Shown: piece after piece, positions 53,182-61,539 of the stretch
Position numbering within the stretch: position 1 is the stretch's first letter
Layout: each line of letters starts with the position of its first letter
Assembly: GCA_039816045.1 (NCBI GenBank)
Contig: JBCBYB010000014.1
Coordinates: 1 to 64,000 of the forward strand
Reading direction: 5' to 3'
Length of the DNA stretch: 64,000 bases
From: Thermohalobaculum sp039816045
GTDB taxonomy: Bacteria; Pseudomonadota; Alphaproteobacteria; Rhodobacterales; Rhodobacteraceae
Notes under the pieces: model-generated
Told to the model about the DNA's origin: nothing
Database searches by the model: none
What the model saw: the letters and a program-made list of their open reading frames with translations, nothing else
Position numbers and translations under genes: made by a program

Positions 53182-54153
53182 TCACTGTGCCGGCAGCCCG
53201 CCATCATTCTTCAAGTACTCGAAGAACTCGCTGTCCGGGCTGATGACCATCGTGGAGTTCTGCCCTTGCAGCGCACGCTCATAGGCGCGCAGACTGCGAT
53301 AGAAGGCGAAGAACTCCGGGTCCTGCCCAAATGCCGCGGCGTAGATGCGGTTCCGCTCACCATCGGCCTCACCGCGGATCTCCTCGGCCTGGCGCTGCGC
53401 GTCCGAGACAAGCTCCACCGCCTCACGTTCGGCGGTCGCGCGGACCTCCTGAGCACGCTCCTGGCCGCGGGCCCGTTCGTCTGCCGCTTCCCGCTCACGC
53501 TCGGCGCGCATACGGTTGAAGGTGGCGTCCAAGTTCTCGTCCGGCAGGTCGGCGCGTTTGATCCGCACATCGACCATAAGCACGCCGAGCGACAGCGCCT
53601 CGGCCCGCACCACATCGGTGATGCGCTGCATGAGCTGCGTCCGCTCCGCCGAGAGCACCGCATCCGACGGCACCGAACCGAGCACCTGACGAAGCGCTGC
53701 GTTCAGGATCCGCTCGAGCCGCGGCAGCGCGGCAAACTCCGACTGCACGGCGCGGCGGAACTGCACCGGATCAACGATCCGCCAGCGGGCAAAGGCGTCC
53801 ACCACCAGGCGGCGCTCGTCGATCGGCGTCACCTCGAGCGGTGCGGTGTCGAGGGCCAGGATCCGGTCCTCATAGTACACCACGTCCTGGATCAGCGGGA
53901 TCTTGAAATAAAGCCCAGGGCCGCTGGCATATTCGATTGCCGGCGCATCCGGGTTGGCCTCGGCCGCCGCGCGCGCCTCGTCGGCCGCCGCAATCTCGTC
54001 CGGCGTCGCAGGGACACCGCGGACCTCGCGCACGACCTCACCGAATTGCAGCACGAGGGCCTGCTGGCGCTCATCGACGATGAAGATCGACGACAGCACC
54101 GCGACCACGACCACCAGGAACAGGCCGACGATGATGGGAAGTTTTCTCAGCAT
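53182..54153 (-). CDS. hflC: protease modulator HflC
   Basis: SPFH/band-7 membrane protein of 323 residues that with HflK forms a large cage around FtsH and restrains it. N-terminal anchor LPIIVGLFLVVVVAVLSSIFIV, then DERQQALVLQFGEV, and the coiled-coil segment rich in ERE and AERE motifs around 215-260. A D/A-rich insert (residues ~50-70) interrupts the early SPFH domain, common in Rhodobacterales. It starts one base inside the hflK stop (TGATG). Confidence 0.93.
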   Translation of the reverse strand: MLRKLPIIVGLFLVVVVAVLSSIFIVDERQQALVLQFGEVVREVRGVPATPDEIAAADEARAAAEANPDAPAIEYASGPGLYFKIPLIQDVVYYEDRILALDTAPLEVTPIDERRLVVDAFARWRIVDPVQFRRAVQSEFAALPRLERILNAALRQVLGSVPSDAVLSAERTQLMQRITDVVRAEALSLGVLMVDVRIKRADLPDENLDATFNRMRAEREREAADERARGQERAQEVRATAEREAVELVSDAQRQAEEIRGEADGERNRIYAAAFGQDPEFFAFYRSLRAYERALQGQNSTMVISPDSEFFEYLKNDGGLPAQ

Positions 54154-55313
54154 CAGTTGGCTCCCCGGCTGGATTGGCGACGCAGTTCGTTGAGCGGCAG
54201 ATAGGGCACGACACCCGAGCCACCGCCGCTGCCGTTCGACACGCTGTCATCGATGATGATCTTGTCGACATCGCCGAAGACCTTCTCCATGGTCTCGAGG
54301 AACATACGCTTGCGGGTCACCTCAGGGGCCAGCGCGTACTCCTCGAAGATCGCGACGAAGCGGGCCGCTTCACCTTTGGCGTCGTTGACCACCTGGGCGC
54401 GGTAAGCCTCTGCGTCCTGGAGGATCTGAGCCACCTCACCGCGGGCGTTCGCCAGCGTCTCGTTCGCAAAGGCCTCGGCGCGTTTCTCGGCGGTGTCGCG
54501 GTCCTGCTCGGCGGCTTGGACATCGCGGAAACTGTCGATCACCTCGCTCGGCGGATCGGCCTCGTCGAAGTTCACACGGACGATGTTCACACCGGCGGCG
54601 TAGCTGTCCATGGTCGCCTGGATCAGCGACTCGACCTCTTCCTGGATGACCTCACGGTCGCGGGCCAGGATCGGTTTGAGCTCACGCTGACCGATGACCT
54701 CGCGCATCGCGGATTCAGCCACGGCGCGGATCGTCGGCTCCGGATCGGCCACGTTGAACAGGAACTGCTCGGGCCGCGTGATGTTCCAGACCACCTGGAA
54801 GCCGATGTCGACGATGTTCTCGTCCCCGGTCAGCATCAGGCCCTGGTCACCGCGCCCGGCGCCCGGCCCACCGAGGCCGATGTTCACCTGGTTCTCCCGC
54901 GTCACCGGCAGGATGTCATAGGTCACAAGCGGCCAGGGGGCGAAGTTCAAGCCCTCCTCGCCGATCTTGTGGAATTTGCCGAGGAAGAGTTCCACCGACT
55001 GCTCGGACGTGTCGACCCGGTAGATCGACTGCAGCCCCCAGGCCACCACCAAGACGGCCGGGATCGCGATCGGCAGCGCCTTCTCGAACCAGGTCGGCCC
55101 GCGCCGAGGGCCGCGCCCGCCGGGGCCGCCCCCGCGCCCGCCGAGGATCACCCGCAGCTGGTCGCGCCCCTTGCGGATCAGATCGTCAAGATCGGGCCCC
55201 TGCCCGTCGCCGCCACCGCCCCCGCCGGAGCCGCCTCCCCATGGGTTGCGTCCGCCACCACGGTTGCCGCCCCCCCAGGGGCCGCCCCCGCCTTGGTTGC
55301 TGTTGAAGGGCAT
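54153..55313 (-). CDS. hflK: FtsH protease activity modulator HflK
   Basis: Partner of HflC, 386 residues from ATG 55313. The N-terminal ~90 residues are glycine-rich and cytosolic, including repeats of GGGNRGGGRNPWGGG type and a DLIRKGRDQLR segment, followed by a single helix (ALPIAIPAVLVVAWGLQSIY) and the SPFH domain with a long coiled coil. The glycine-rich head is typical. A longer upstream reading overlaps nothing useful and lacks a ribosome-binding site. Confidence 0.93.
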   Translation of the reverse strand: MPFNSNQGGGGPWGGGNRGGGRNPWGGGSGGGGGGDGQGPDLDDLIRKGRDQLRVILGGRGGGPGGRGPRRGPTWFEKALPIAIPAVLVVAWGLQSIYRVDTSEQSVELFLGKFHKIGEEGLNFAPWPLVTYDILPVTRENQVNIGLGGPGAGRGDQGLMLTGDENIVDIGFQVVWNITRPEQFLFNVADPEPTIRAVAESAMREVIGQRELKPILARDREVIQEEVESLIQATMDSYAAGVNIVRVNFDEADPPSEVIDSFRDVQAAEQDRDTAEKRAEAFANETLANARGEVAQILQDAEAYRAQVVNDAKGEAARFVAIFEEYALAPEVTRKRMFLETMEKVFGDVDKIIIDDSVSNGSGGGSGVVPYLPLNELRRQSSRGAN

Positions 55314-55471
55314 GTGTTTCCTACCTCTCGACGTCAACTGCCACGCTGAGCGGGCACAAAAAGGGTGAGGGCCAGAACGCGCGCGCACCGGCCATCCATC
55401 CACAGGTGGGTTGAGGCCCGCCCGCTTCAAGACCTGCGGCGTCACGACCATGGTCGGGGCGCGCCGTGCAT

Positions 55472-56851
55472 TCACGTCCGCGCAAGCCCGATCGGCGAAG
55501 CACCAACCGGGGTCTTCATCGTCACCAGTTCTTCGGCAGCGGTCGGGTGGACGGCGACCGTGCGGTCGAAATCCTCCTTGGTCGCGCCCATTTTCACCGC
55601 GATCCCGGCCAGCTGGATCATCTCGCCCGCGCCGTGTCCCACAATGTGAACCCCCAGCACCGTGCGCGCCTCGCGGGAGACGACGAGCTTCATCAGCATC
55701 CGCTCCACCCGCTCGGACAGGATCGAGTTCATGGGCCGGAAGGAGGATTTGTAGACCTCGATCTCGCCCTCCGCCGCGGCCTCTTCCTCGGTCAGCCCCA
55801 CCGTCCCGATCTCGGGCTGGGTGAACACCGCGGTCGGCACCAGGGCATGGTCAGGCTTGGTCGGGTTGGCGCGGAACACCGTCTCTGCAAAGGCCGCACC
55901 CTCGCGGATCGCGACAGGCGTCAGCGCCAGCCGGTCGGTCACATCGCCCACCGCATAGATCGAGGGCGCCGAGGTCTGGCTATACTCATCGACCGCCACG
56001 GCCCCGCGCGCGAGCGTCACGCCGGCCTCCTCGAGCCCGAGCCCCGCGGCGTTCGGCCGCCGCCCCGTGGCATAGAGCACCTGCCCCGCCGGGCAGCGCG
56101 CGCCGTCCTTCAAGTGCACCGTCAGCGCGCCCGGCACGCCTTCGATCCGGGCCACATCCGCACCGAGGCGCAGGTCGATCCCCTTCGCACGCATCTCCTC
56201 GGCCACATGGGCGCGCACATCGCCGTCGAAACCGCGCAGGATCTGCTCGCCGCGATAGAGCTGCGTGACCGCAACCCCGAGCCCCTGCAGGATGCAGGCG
56301 AACTCGCAGGCGATGTAGCCACCGCCGACCACCACCGCGCGCTCCGGCAGCTTGGCGATGTCGAAGATCTCGTTCGAGGTGATCGCGTGCTCCGCTCCCT
56401 CGATCTCGGGCACAAAGGGTGCGCCGCCGGTGGCGATCAGCACATGCTTGGCGCTCACCACCCGGTCCTCGGCGATCAAACGCACCTCATGGGGGCTCTC
56501 CAGCACCGCGCGGCTGTGGAAGATCTCGCAACCCGCGCTGTCGAGGTTGCGCTCATAGATCCCCTCGAGCCGGGTGATCTCGGCCTCCTTGGCCTCGCGC
56601 ATGCGGCCCCAGTCGAAGTGGGTCTCGCCGACCTCCCAGCCATAGCCCTTGGCGTCCTCGAAGGTCTCGGCATAGTGCGAGGCATAGACCAGCAGCTTCT
56701 TCGGCACGCAGCCCCGGATCACACAGGTCCCGCCATAGCGGAACTCCTCGGCCACTGCGACCTTAGCCCCCGCCTGCGCCGACATCCTCGCCGCCCGAAC
56801 GCCGCCTGAGCCACCGCCGATGACGAAAAGGTCGTAGTCGAAGGCTGCCAT
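55472..56851 (-). CDS. gor: glutathione-disulfide reductase
   Basis: NADPH-dependent flavoenzyme keeping glutathione reduced. 459 residues. FAD motif IGGGSGGVRAARMSA, redox-active disulfide C43-C48 in GGTCVIRGCVPKKL, NADPH motif VVGGGYIACEFACIL, and the C-terminal catalytic dyad in HPTAAEELVT. The 158-bp gap downstream of hflK and the 110-bp gap to rpiA contain no further gene. Confidence 0.94.
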   Translation of the reverse strand: MAAFDYDLFVIGGGSGGVRAARMSAQAGAKVAVAEEFRYGGTCVIRGCVPKKLLVYASHYAETFEDAKGYGWEVGETHFDWGRMREAKEAEITRLEGIYERNLDSAGCEIFHSRAVLESPHEVRLIAEDRVVSAKHVLIATGGAPFVPEIEGAEHAITSNEIFDIAKLPERAVVVGGGYIACEFACILQGLGVAVTQLYRGEQILRGFDGDVRAHVAEEMRAKGIDLRLGADVARIEGVPGALTVHLKDGARCPAGQVLYATGRRPNAAGLGLEEAGVTLARGAVAVDEYSQTSAPSIYAVGDVTDRLALTPVAIREGAAFAETVFRANPTKPDHALVPTAVFTQPEIGTVGLTEEEAAAEGEIEVYKSSFRPMNSILSERVERMLMKLVVSREARTVLGVHIVGHGAGEMIQLAGIAVKMGATKEDFDRTVAVHPTAAEELVTMKTPVGASPIGLART

Positions 56852-56961
56852 GTGGTGCTCCGTGTTGCCGCGTGCGTCTGGACGCCCCGCCTTCTACGGT
56901 CGCGGGCGCAGGGGCTCAACCCCACCGGACCGATTTTGGAGAAGCGTACCGGCTTGAAACC

Positions 56962-57657
56962 TCAGCCGGGGAGGCGCCGGATCGTCCCGTCGGGCAGCCC
57001 GAGGATCGCGGCGGAGGCGAGCCCAGTGAAGAGCCCGGTCTCGACCACCCCCGGCAGGGCATTGAGGTCGCGATCAAGCGCCGCCGGGTCCGGGATCCGA
57101 CCGAGCGACAGGTCAAGCAGCAGGTTGCCCTCGTCGGTCACATAGGGTGCGCCGTCCCGCATCCTGAGCGCGATCGGGGGCGCGTCATAGCCCTGATCCG
57201 CCAGGAGATCCGCAACCCGCGTCTGGGTGGTCTGCCAGCCAAAGCGGACAATCTCGACCGGCAGCTTAAAGGCGCCGAGCTCTACCACCTCTTTCGTGGC
57301 ATCGGCGATCACCAGCATCCGCGCCGAGCAGGCCGCCACGATCTTCTCCTGGAGAAGCGCGCCACCCGCCCCTTTGATCAGCGACAGATCCGGTGCGATC
57401 TCATCCGCCCCATCGATCGTCAGGTCGAGCCGCGGGGTATCCTCAAGGGTGGAGAGCGGAATGCCCAGCCCCTTCGCCTGCGCTTCGGTCACCGACGAGG
57501 TGGTGACACAGATCACCGTGAGCCCCGCGGCCACCCGCTCGGCCAGCGCATCCACCATCAGCGCCGCCGTGGAGCCCGTGCCGAGGCCGAGCGCCATGCC
57601 GTCTTCGACCTCCGCGACCGCCGCCTTGGCCGCGGCAAGTTTCCCGGGATCAACCAT
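56962..57657 (-). CDS. rpiA: ribose-5-phosphate isomerase A
   Basis: Interconverts ribose-5-phosphate and ribulose-5-phosphate in the pentose phosphate pathway. About 231 residues. The substrate-phosphate loop GLGTGSTA, the catalytic LDLTIDGADEI and KGAGGALLQEKI are present. ATG 57657 has GAGAGG 8 nt upstream; an in-frame GTG two codons earlier overlaps the preceding stop. It follows the methyltransferase gene directly. Confidence 0.94.
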   Translation of the reverse strand: MVDPGKLAAAKAAVAEVEDGMALGLGTGSTAALMVDALAERVAAGLTVICVTTSSVTEAQAKGLGIPLSTLEDTPRLDLTIDGADEIAPDLSLIKGAGGALLQEKIVAACSARMLVIADATKEVVELGAFKLPVEIVRFGWQTTQTRVADLLADQGYDAPPIALRMRDGAPYVTDEGNLLLDLSLGRIPDPAALDRDLNALPGVVETGLFTGLASAAILGLPDGTIRRLPG

Positions 57658-57659
57658 GG

Positions 57660-58289
57660 TCACAGCCTCTCAAACACAAAAATTCGGGTCAGCAGGTCCG
57701 GCTCGCTCAGCAGAAAGGGACGGAAGGCGGGCGAGCGCTCCCGCTCGCGCCAAAGCCCCTTGGCGGAGAGCGCCTCCATCACCGCCGGGAACCCCTGCTC
57801 GACATAGGTGTTCTCGACCACGTTGAACGCCGCGATCCCCCCCGGCTTCAGGATGCGGCAAAGCTCGTTCAGGCTCTCGGGCGGGGCATGCCCCGGGCCA
57901 AAGCTGCCGGTGCTGGTGACGCCGGCAAAACTGCCGTCGGGCTCGGGGATTGGTTGGCCCAGCTCCTGCTCGTAGAGCCGGTCATAGACGCCGAGCCGCC
58001 CGCTGGCGGCCAACATCTCCGTCGATAGATCAACGCCCACCAGCGGGCCATAGCCGAGGAGCGCCAGTGTCTCCCCGACCAGCCCAGTGCCGCAGCCGGC
58101 ATCGAAGACCGGCCCCTGACCGACCGGCAGATTGCGCGCGAGGTAGGCCGCCGCGAGGCTCGGCAGCCGGTAGCCGTTGCCGACATTCTCGTGATCGTAG
58201 TCGGCCGCCCAGCCTTCATAGATCGCGCGGATCTCCTTCGGACCCTTGGCGCCGTAAACATCCCTCAGATCTTCGGTTTTCAGCGGCAT
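57660..58289 (-). CDS. class I SAM-dependent methyltransferase
   Basis: A 209-residue methyltransferase with motif I VFDAGCGTGLVGETL, VGVDLSTEML and ILKPGGIAAFNV. The N-terminal IRAIYEGWAADYDHENVGNGYRLP pattern is common among Williams-Beuren-type methyltransferases. Substrate unknown. Coupled to rpiA; divergent from sdaA by 48 bp. Confidence 0.8.
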   Translation of the reverse strand: MPLKTEDLRDVYGAKGPKEIRAIYEGWAADYDHENVGNGYRLPSLAAAYLARNLPVGQGPVFDAGCGTGLVGETLALLGYGPLVGVDLSTEMLAASGRLGVYDRLYEQELGQPIPEPDGSFAGVTSTGSFGPGHAPPESLNELCRILKPGGIAAFNVVENTYVEQGFPAVMEALSAKGLWRERERSPAFRPFLLSEPDLLTRIFVFERL

Positions 58290-58337
58290 GGGCGTCCCTC
58301 GCGGCCCTAGGGTGCCGGCGCAATCCGGAGGACGCGC

Positions 58338-59732
58338 ATGTTCCTGAGCCTGTTCGACATCTTCAAGATCGGCATCGGCCCGTCAAGCTCGCACACCATG
58401 GGACCGATGGTGGCGGCGGCCCGGTTCCTGGAGCTGCTGCGCACCGGCGAACGTATCCCCGGCGCGGGACCAGTGGCGCGCCTCGGCTGCCGCCTGCACG
58501 GGAGCCTCGCCTTCACCGGACGGGGCCACGCCACCGACCGCGCGGTGATCCTTGGGCTTGCGGGGTTCGAGCCGGCCAGCTTGGACGCGGACGCGGCTGA
58601 GGCGGCATTGACCCGGATCGCAGAGGAGCGCGCCATCGAGGCGCAAGGCCTCGGGCGGCTGGCCTTCGACCCGGATGCGGATCTCGTCTTTGACTACGGC
58701 CCTGCCCTGCCGCTGCATGCCAATGCGCTGGTGCTGTGGGCAACGGACGCGGAGGACAATCTCCACCAGCGCGAGACCTATTATTCCATCGGCGGCGGGT
58801 TCGTTGCGACCGAGGCGGAGATGGGTGGCGAGACGCCGCCCCTCGGCACCGTGCCCGATGCGGTGCCCTACCCCTTCACCTCGGCCGATGAGATGCTGGC
58901 GATGGCCGGCGCTTCGGGCCTCTCCATCGCCGCCATGAAACGCGCCAACGAGGAGACCCGGATGACGCGCTCGGCGCTCGATGCCGGGATCGACCGCATC
59001 CGCGCCGTGATGATGGACTGCATCGACCGCGGCATCGCTTCCGAGGGCGTGCTGCCAGGCGGGTTGAAGGTGCGCCGTCGCGCCGCCCGCATCCACCGCC
59101 AACTGCACGAGGAGAGGGGCCGCAACCTCCAGATGCCCCATGTGGCGAACGACTGGCTCTCGACCTATGCGATGGCGGTGAACGAGGAGAATGCCGCCGG
59201 CGGGCGCGTGGTGACCTCTCCGACCAACGGGGCAGCCGGTGTGGTGCCTGCGGTGCTGCGCTATTACCGCGACCACATCGTCGGCGCCTCGGAGGCCGGC
59301 GAGCGCGAGATGCTGCTGACGGGTGCCGCGATCGGCGGGCTGGTCAAGCACAACGCCTCAATCTCGGGCGCGGAATGCGGCTGTCAGGCGGAGGTCGGCT
59401 CGGCCAGTGCCATGGCGGCGGCGGGGCTCTGTGCCGCGCTCGGCGGGACCCCGGCCCAGGTGGAGAACGCCGCCGAGATCGCCCTCGAGCACCATCTCGG
59501 CATGACCTGCGACCCGGTGAAGGGGCTGGTCCAGGTGCCCTGCATCGAACGGAACGGCCTCGGCGCGATCAAGGCGGTCTCGGCGGCCTCGCTGGCGCTC
59601 CGCGGCGATGGCGGCCATGTGGTCTCGCTCGATGCCTGCATCCGGACGCTCAAGGAAACCGGCCGGGATATGAGCGAGAAGTACAAGGAGACCTCCCTCG
59701 GCGGCCTGGCGGTTAACGTTCCCCACTGCTGA
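58338..59732 (+). CDS. sdaA: L-serine ammonia-lyase
   Basis: Iron-sulfur L-serine dehydratase that converts serine to pyruvate and ammonia. 464 residues, single-chain form. N-terminal SIGPSSSHTMGPM-type motif (here GIGPSSSHTMGPM) and cluster cysteines in SGAECGCQAEVG, GMTCDPVKG and VPCIERN. The start at 58338 follows a GGAGG-rich leader. Confidence 0.95.
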   Translation: MFLSLFDIFKIGIGPSSSHTMGPMVAAARFLELLRTGERIPGAGPVARLGCRLHGSLAFTGRGHATDRAVILGLAGFEPASLDADAAEAALTRIAEERAIEAQGLGRLAFDPDADLVFDYGPALPLHANALVLWATDAEDNLHQRETYYSIGGGFVATEAEMGGETPPLGTVPDAVPYPFTSADEMLAMAGASGLSIAAMKRANEETRMTRSALDAGIDRIRAVMMDCIDRGIASEGVLPGGLKVRRRAARIHRQLHEERGRNLQMPHVANDWLSTYAMAVNEENAAGGRVVTSPTNGAAGVVPAVLRYYRDHIVGASEAGEREMLLTGAAIGGLVKHNASISGAECGCQAEVGSASAMAAAGLCAALGGTPAQVENAAEIALEHHLGMTCDPVKGLVQVPCIERNGLGAIKAVSAASLALRGDGGHVVSLDACIRTLKETGRDMSEKYKETSLGGLAVNVPHC

Positions 59733-59741
59733 ACTCCGCGG

Positions 59742-59763
59742 CCCGAAGCCGAGGGGCCTCGGG
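59742..59763 (+). terminator. hairpin downstream of sdaA
   Basis: CCCGA-A-GCC, loop GAGG, GGC-C-TCGGG forms a stem with one mismatch, 10 bp after the sdaA stop. No U-run follows. Confidence 0.35.
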
Positions 59764-60738
59764 TCGTGGATCTTGGTCAAGGGGTCCCGCCTATCTCCCC
59801 GCCAGCCGAAACCGGCTTCCGGACGAAAGGGTTCCGATACAGCGGCATGACGCAGGCGTCCACAATTCGGTATCATGCCGTGCCGTGCCGGTGCTGGCCT
59901 TGGTGGGTTCCACAGATCAGGTCCCGGTCGGGTTTGCGCCCCCTCGGTCGGCTTGCGCCGCGTGTCGGCTCCGTCGCGCCTCTCAGAGGCTGTCCGAGCA
60001 GGCTCGGAGCGAGGTTGCATCACTGCCGACTGCCCGATGCACCACTGTTCCTCGCGAGATGCGACGGAAGATCGGACGGCGTGGACGCCTTGGACAGCGT
60101 GCTCGGTGGCCAAAAGACCGATGTCTCAGCCCCATGACACCACCAACACCTCAGGCGCTCGCGCCACCGATAAAGCCGCAGTTGGGCGACATCGCTGGGG
60201 AGGATCCAGCGTTCGCTCAAATCGATCTATGCGTTGCTCTGGGGCATCCACTCCGCCAGCGTCCTGACTTGGATCATCCGGTGGAGCGCCGCTGTCTCCA
60301 GGGCGTCGGCCTCGCTTACCCCATCCGCCGGTCTGGAGCAGCCTGGAGCTGACGGCCGCTGATCGAGAGCGCGGTGACCCAGGCCACCTCCGCCGTGCTC
60401 AGCAAACCCGAAAGCGTCAAACCGCCTTGGCACCGAACCGCTCGACCACCCGCCCTTTCGGCACATCGAGCCCTTCGAGTGCATGCGGATGATCGCGGCC
60501 ACCCCCGGAACGCCATTGCGGAACCGCCAGGCCATCCGGTTGCGCTGCACGACGAAAGGGGGTCTCGGCCCCGACGGCATAGAGGGCAGTGACACCCATC
60601 ACGTCGACGTCTTGGGGCGCCTCGCGATCGGTCTGACCGTGCGGGTCGTCACGACCTCGGGGATACCGGGGGCAAGGCGCTCGCCATGACCTGATCACTG
60701 CAGCCTGTGGACCCCAAGGGCAAAGGCAGGCGGAGACC
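59764..60738. other. gene-poor region, possible decayed sequence
   Basis: About 975 bp without a supported gene, the longest such stretch in the window. All open frames are short, overlap one another in several frames and lack good starts. Some minus-strand fragments near 60260-60640 look protein-like in pieces but shift frame repeatedly, as a decayed coding sequence would. I could not identify a parent family, and found no terminal inverted repeats. Confidence 0.5.
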
Positions 60739-61425
60739 TCAGTCGCGCAGGGCCTCGGCCAAGGCCGCGAGCGCCGATCGCTCGACGGTCAGCAGCGCGC
60801 CGGGGCGGTCGACCGCCACCGCGATCTCCGGCGCATCGGCGATGTTGGAGGTGCCGATCTGGCGGCCGGCCCTCAGCGTCAGCCCATCGACAGACCACCG
60901 CAGCCCCTCGGAGTGCGTGCCCCGGGTCCCGGCCAGCGGGAAAAGCGAAACCGTCGAGCCCGGCGTCACGACGACCGCCAGACGCCGCCCCGGCGGGATC
61001 AGGGCCGCCGCCTCCTGCTCACCGACCAGGATCACCCGTTTCTCAGGGCGTGCAAGCATCGCATGAAGCACAGCCATCCCGTGGTCGATCCGTCCCCCGG
61101 TGAACCCGACAGCCAGATAAAGCGGCGCCTCCGTCGCATAGAGGCATTTCTCGAAATCGGTGGTGTCCTGCTCGGTGAGATGCAGCACACGCACCCCGCT
61201 TTGGCGCCAAGCCTCGGCATTCCCGATCGAGTCGAGGTCTCCGACGACCAGATCGGGGCGTTCTCCGAGCGCTGCGAGCCTATCTGCCGCTTGGTCGGCG
61301 GCCACGACCGACGGCCCCAGCGCGCGCGCCTCGGCCAGAGCGGCGCGGTCGAACGGCCCACCGCCCACCACCGTCACCGGCGCGTCGAAGGGGATCGGCT
61401 TGCCCTCCATGGCCCGGACTTCCAT
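60739..61425 (-). CDS. thiamine pyrophosphokinase
   Basis: Transfers pyrophosphate from ATP to thiamine, giving thiamine diphosphate. 228 residues. Family motifs: VVGDLDSIG, QDTTDFEKCL and GFTGGRIDH. GGAGG lies 8 nt before ATG 61425, deciding the start. I looked for a TPP riboswitch in the 114-bp divergent leader and saw none. Confidence 0.9.
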   Translation of the reverse strand: MEVRAMEGKPIPFDAPVTVVGGGPFDRAALAEARALGPSVVAADQAADRLAALGERPDLVVGDLDSIGNAEAWRQSGVRVLHLTEQDTTDFEKCLYATEAPLYLAVGFTGGRIDHGMAVLHAMLARPEKRVILVGEQEAAALIPPGRRLAVVVTPGSTVSLFPLAGTRGTHSEGLRWSVDGLTLRAGRQIGTSNIADAPEIAVAVDRPGALLTVERSALAALAEALRD

Positions 61426-61539
61426 ACCCTCGTCCTCCTTCGCGTCTGGAGCGCTCAGCGCCTTGACCATACGCGGCAAATCGGCGACGGTCTCGTCTCA
61501 ACTCAAGGGTGCACTAGCACGGCGGAGCACGGGGGAGCC

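Noticed and set aside
60227..60698. Transposase remnant in the gene-poor region
   Set aside because: Fragments in two minus-strand frames look protein-like, but no DDE motif, terminal inverted repeat or target duplication could be seen.
61426..61539. TPP riboswitch upstream of thiamine pyrophosphokinase
   Set aside because: The conserved CUGAGA and pairing core of the THI element are not present.
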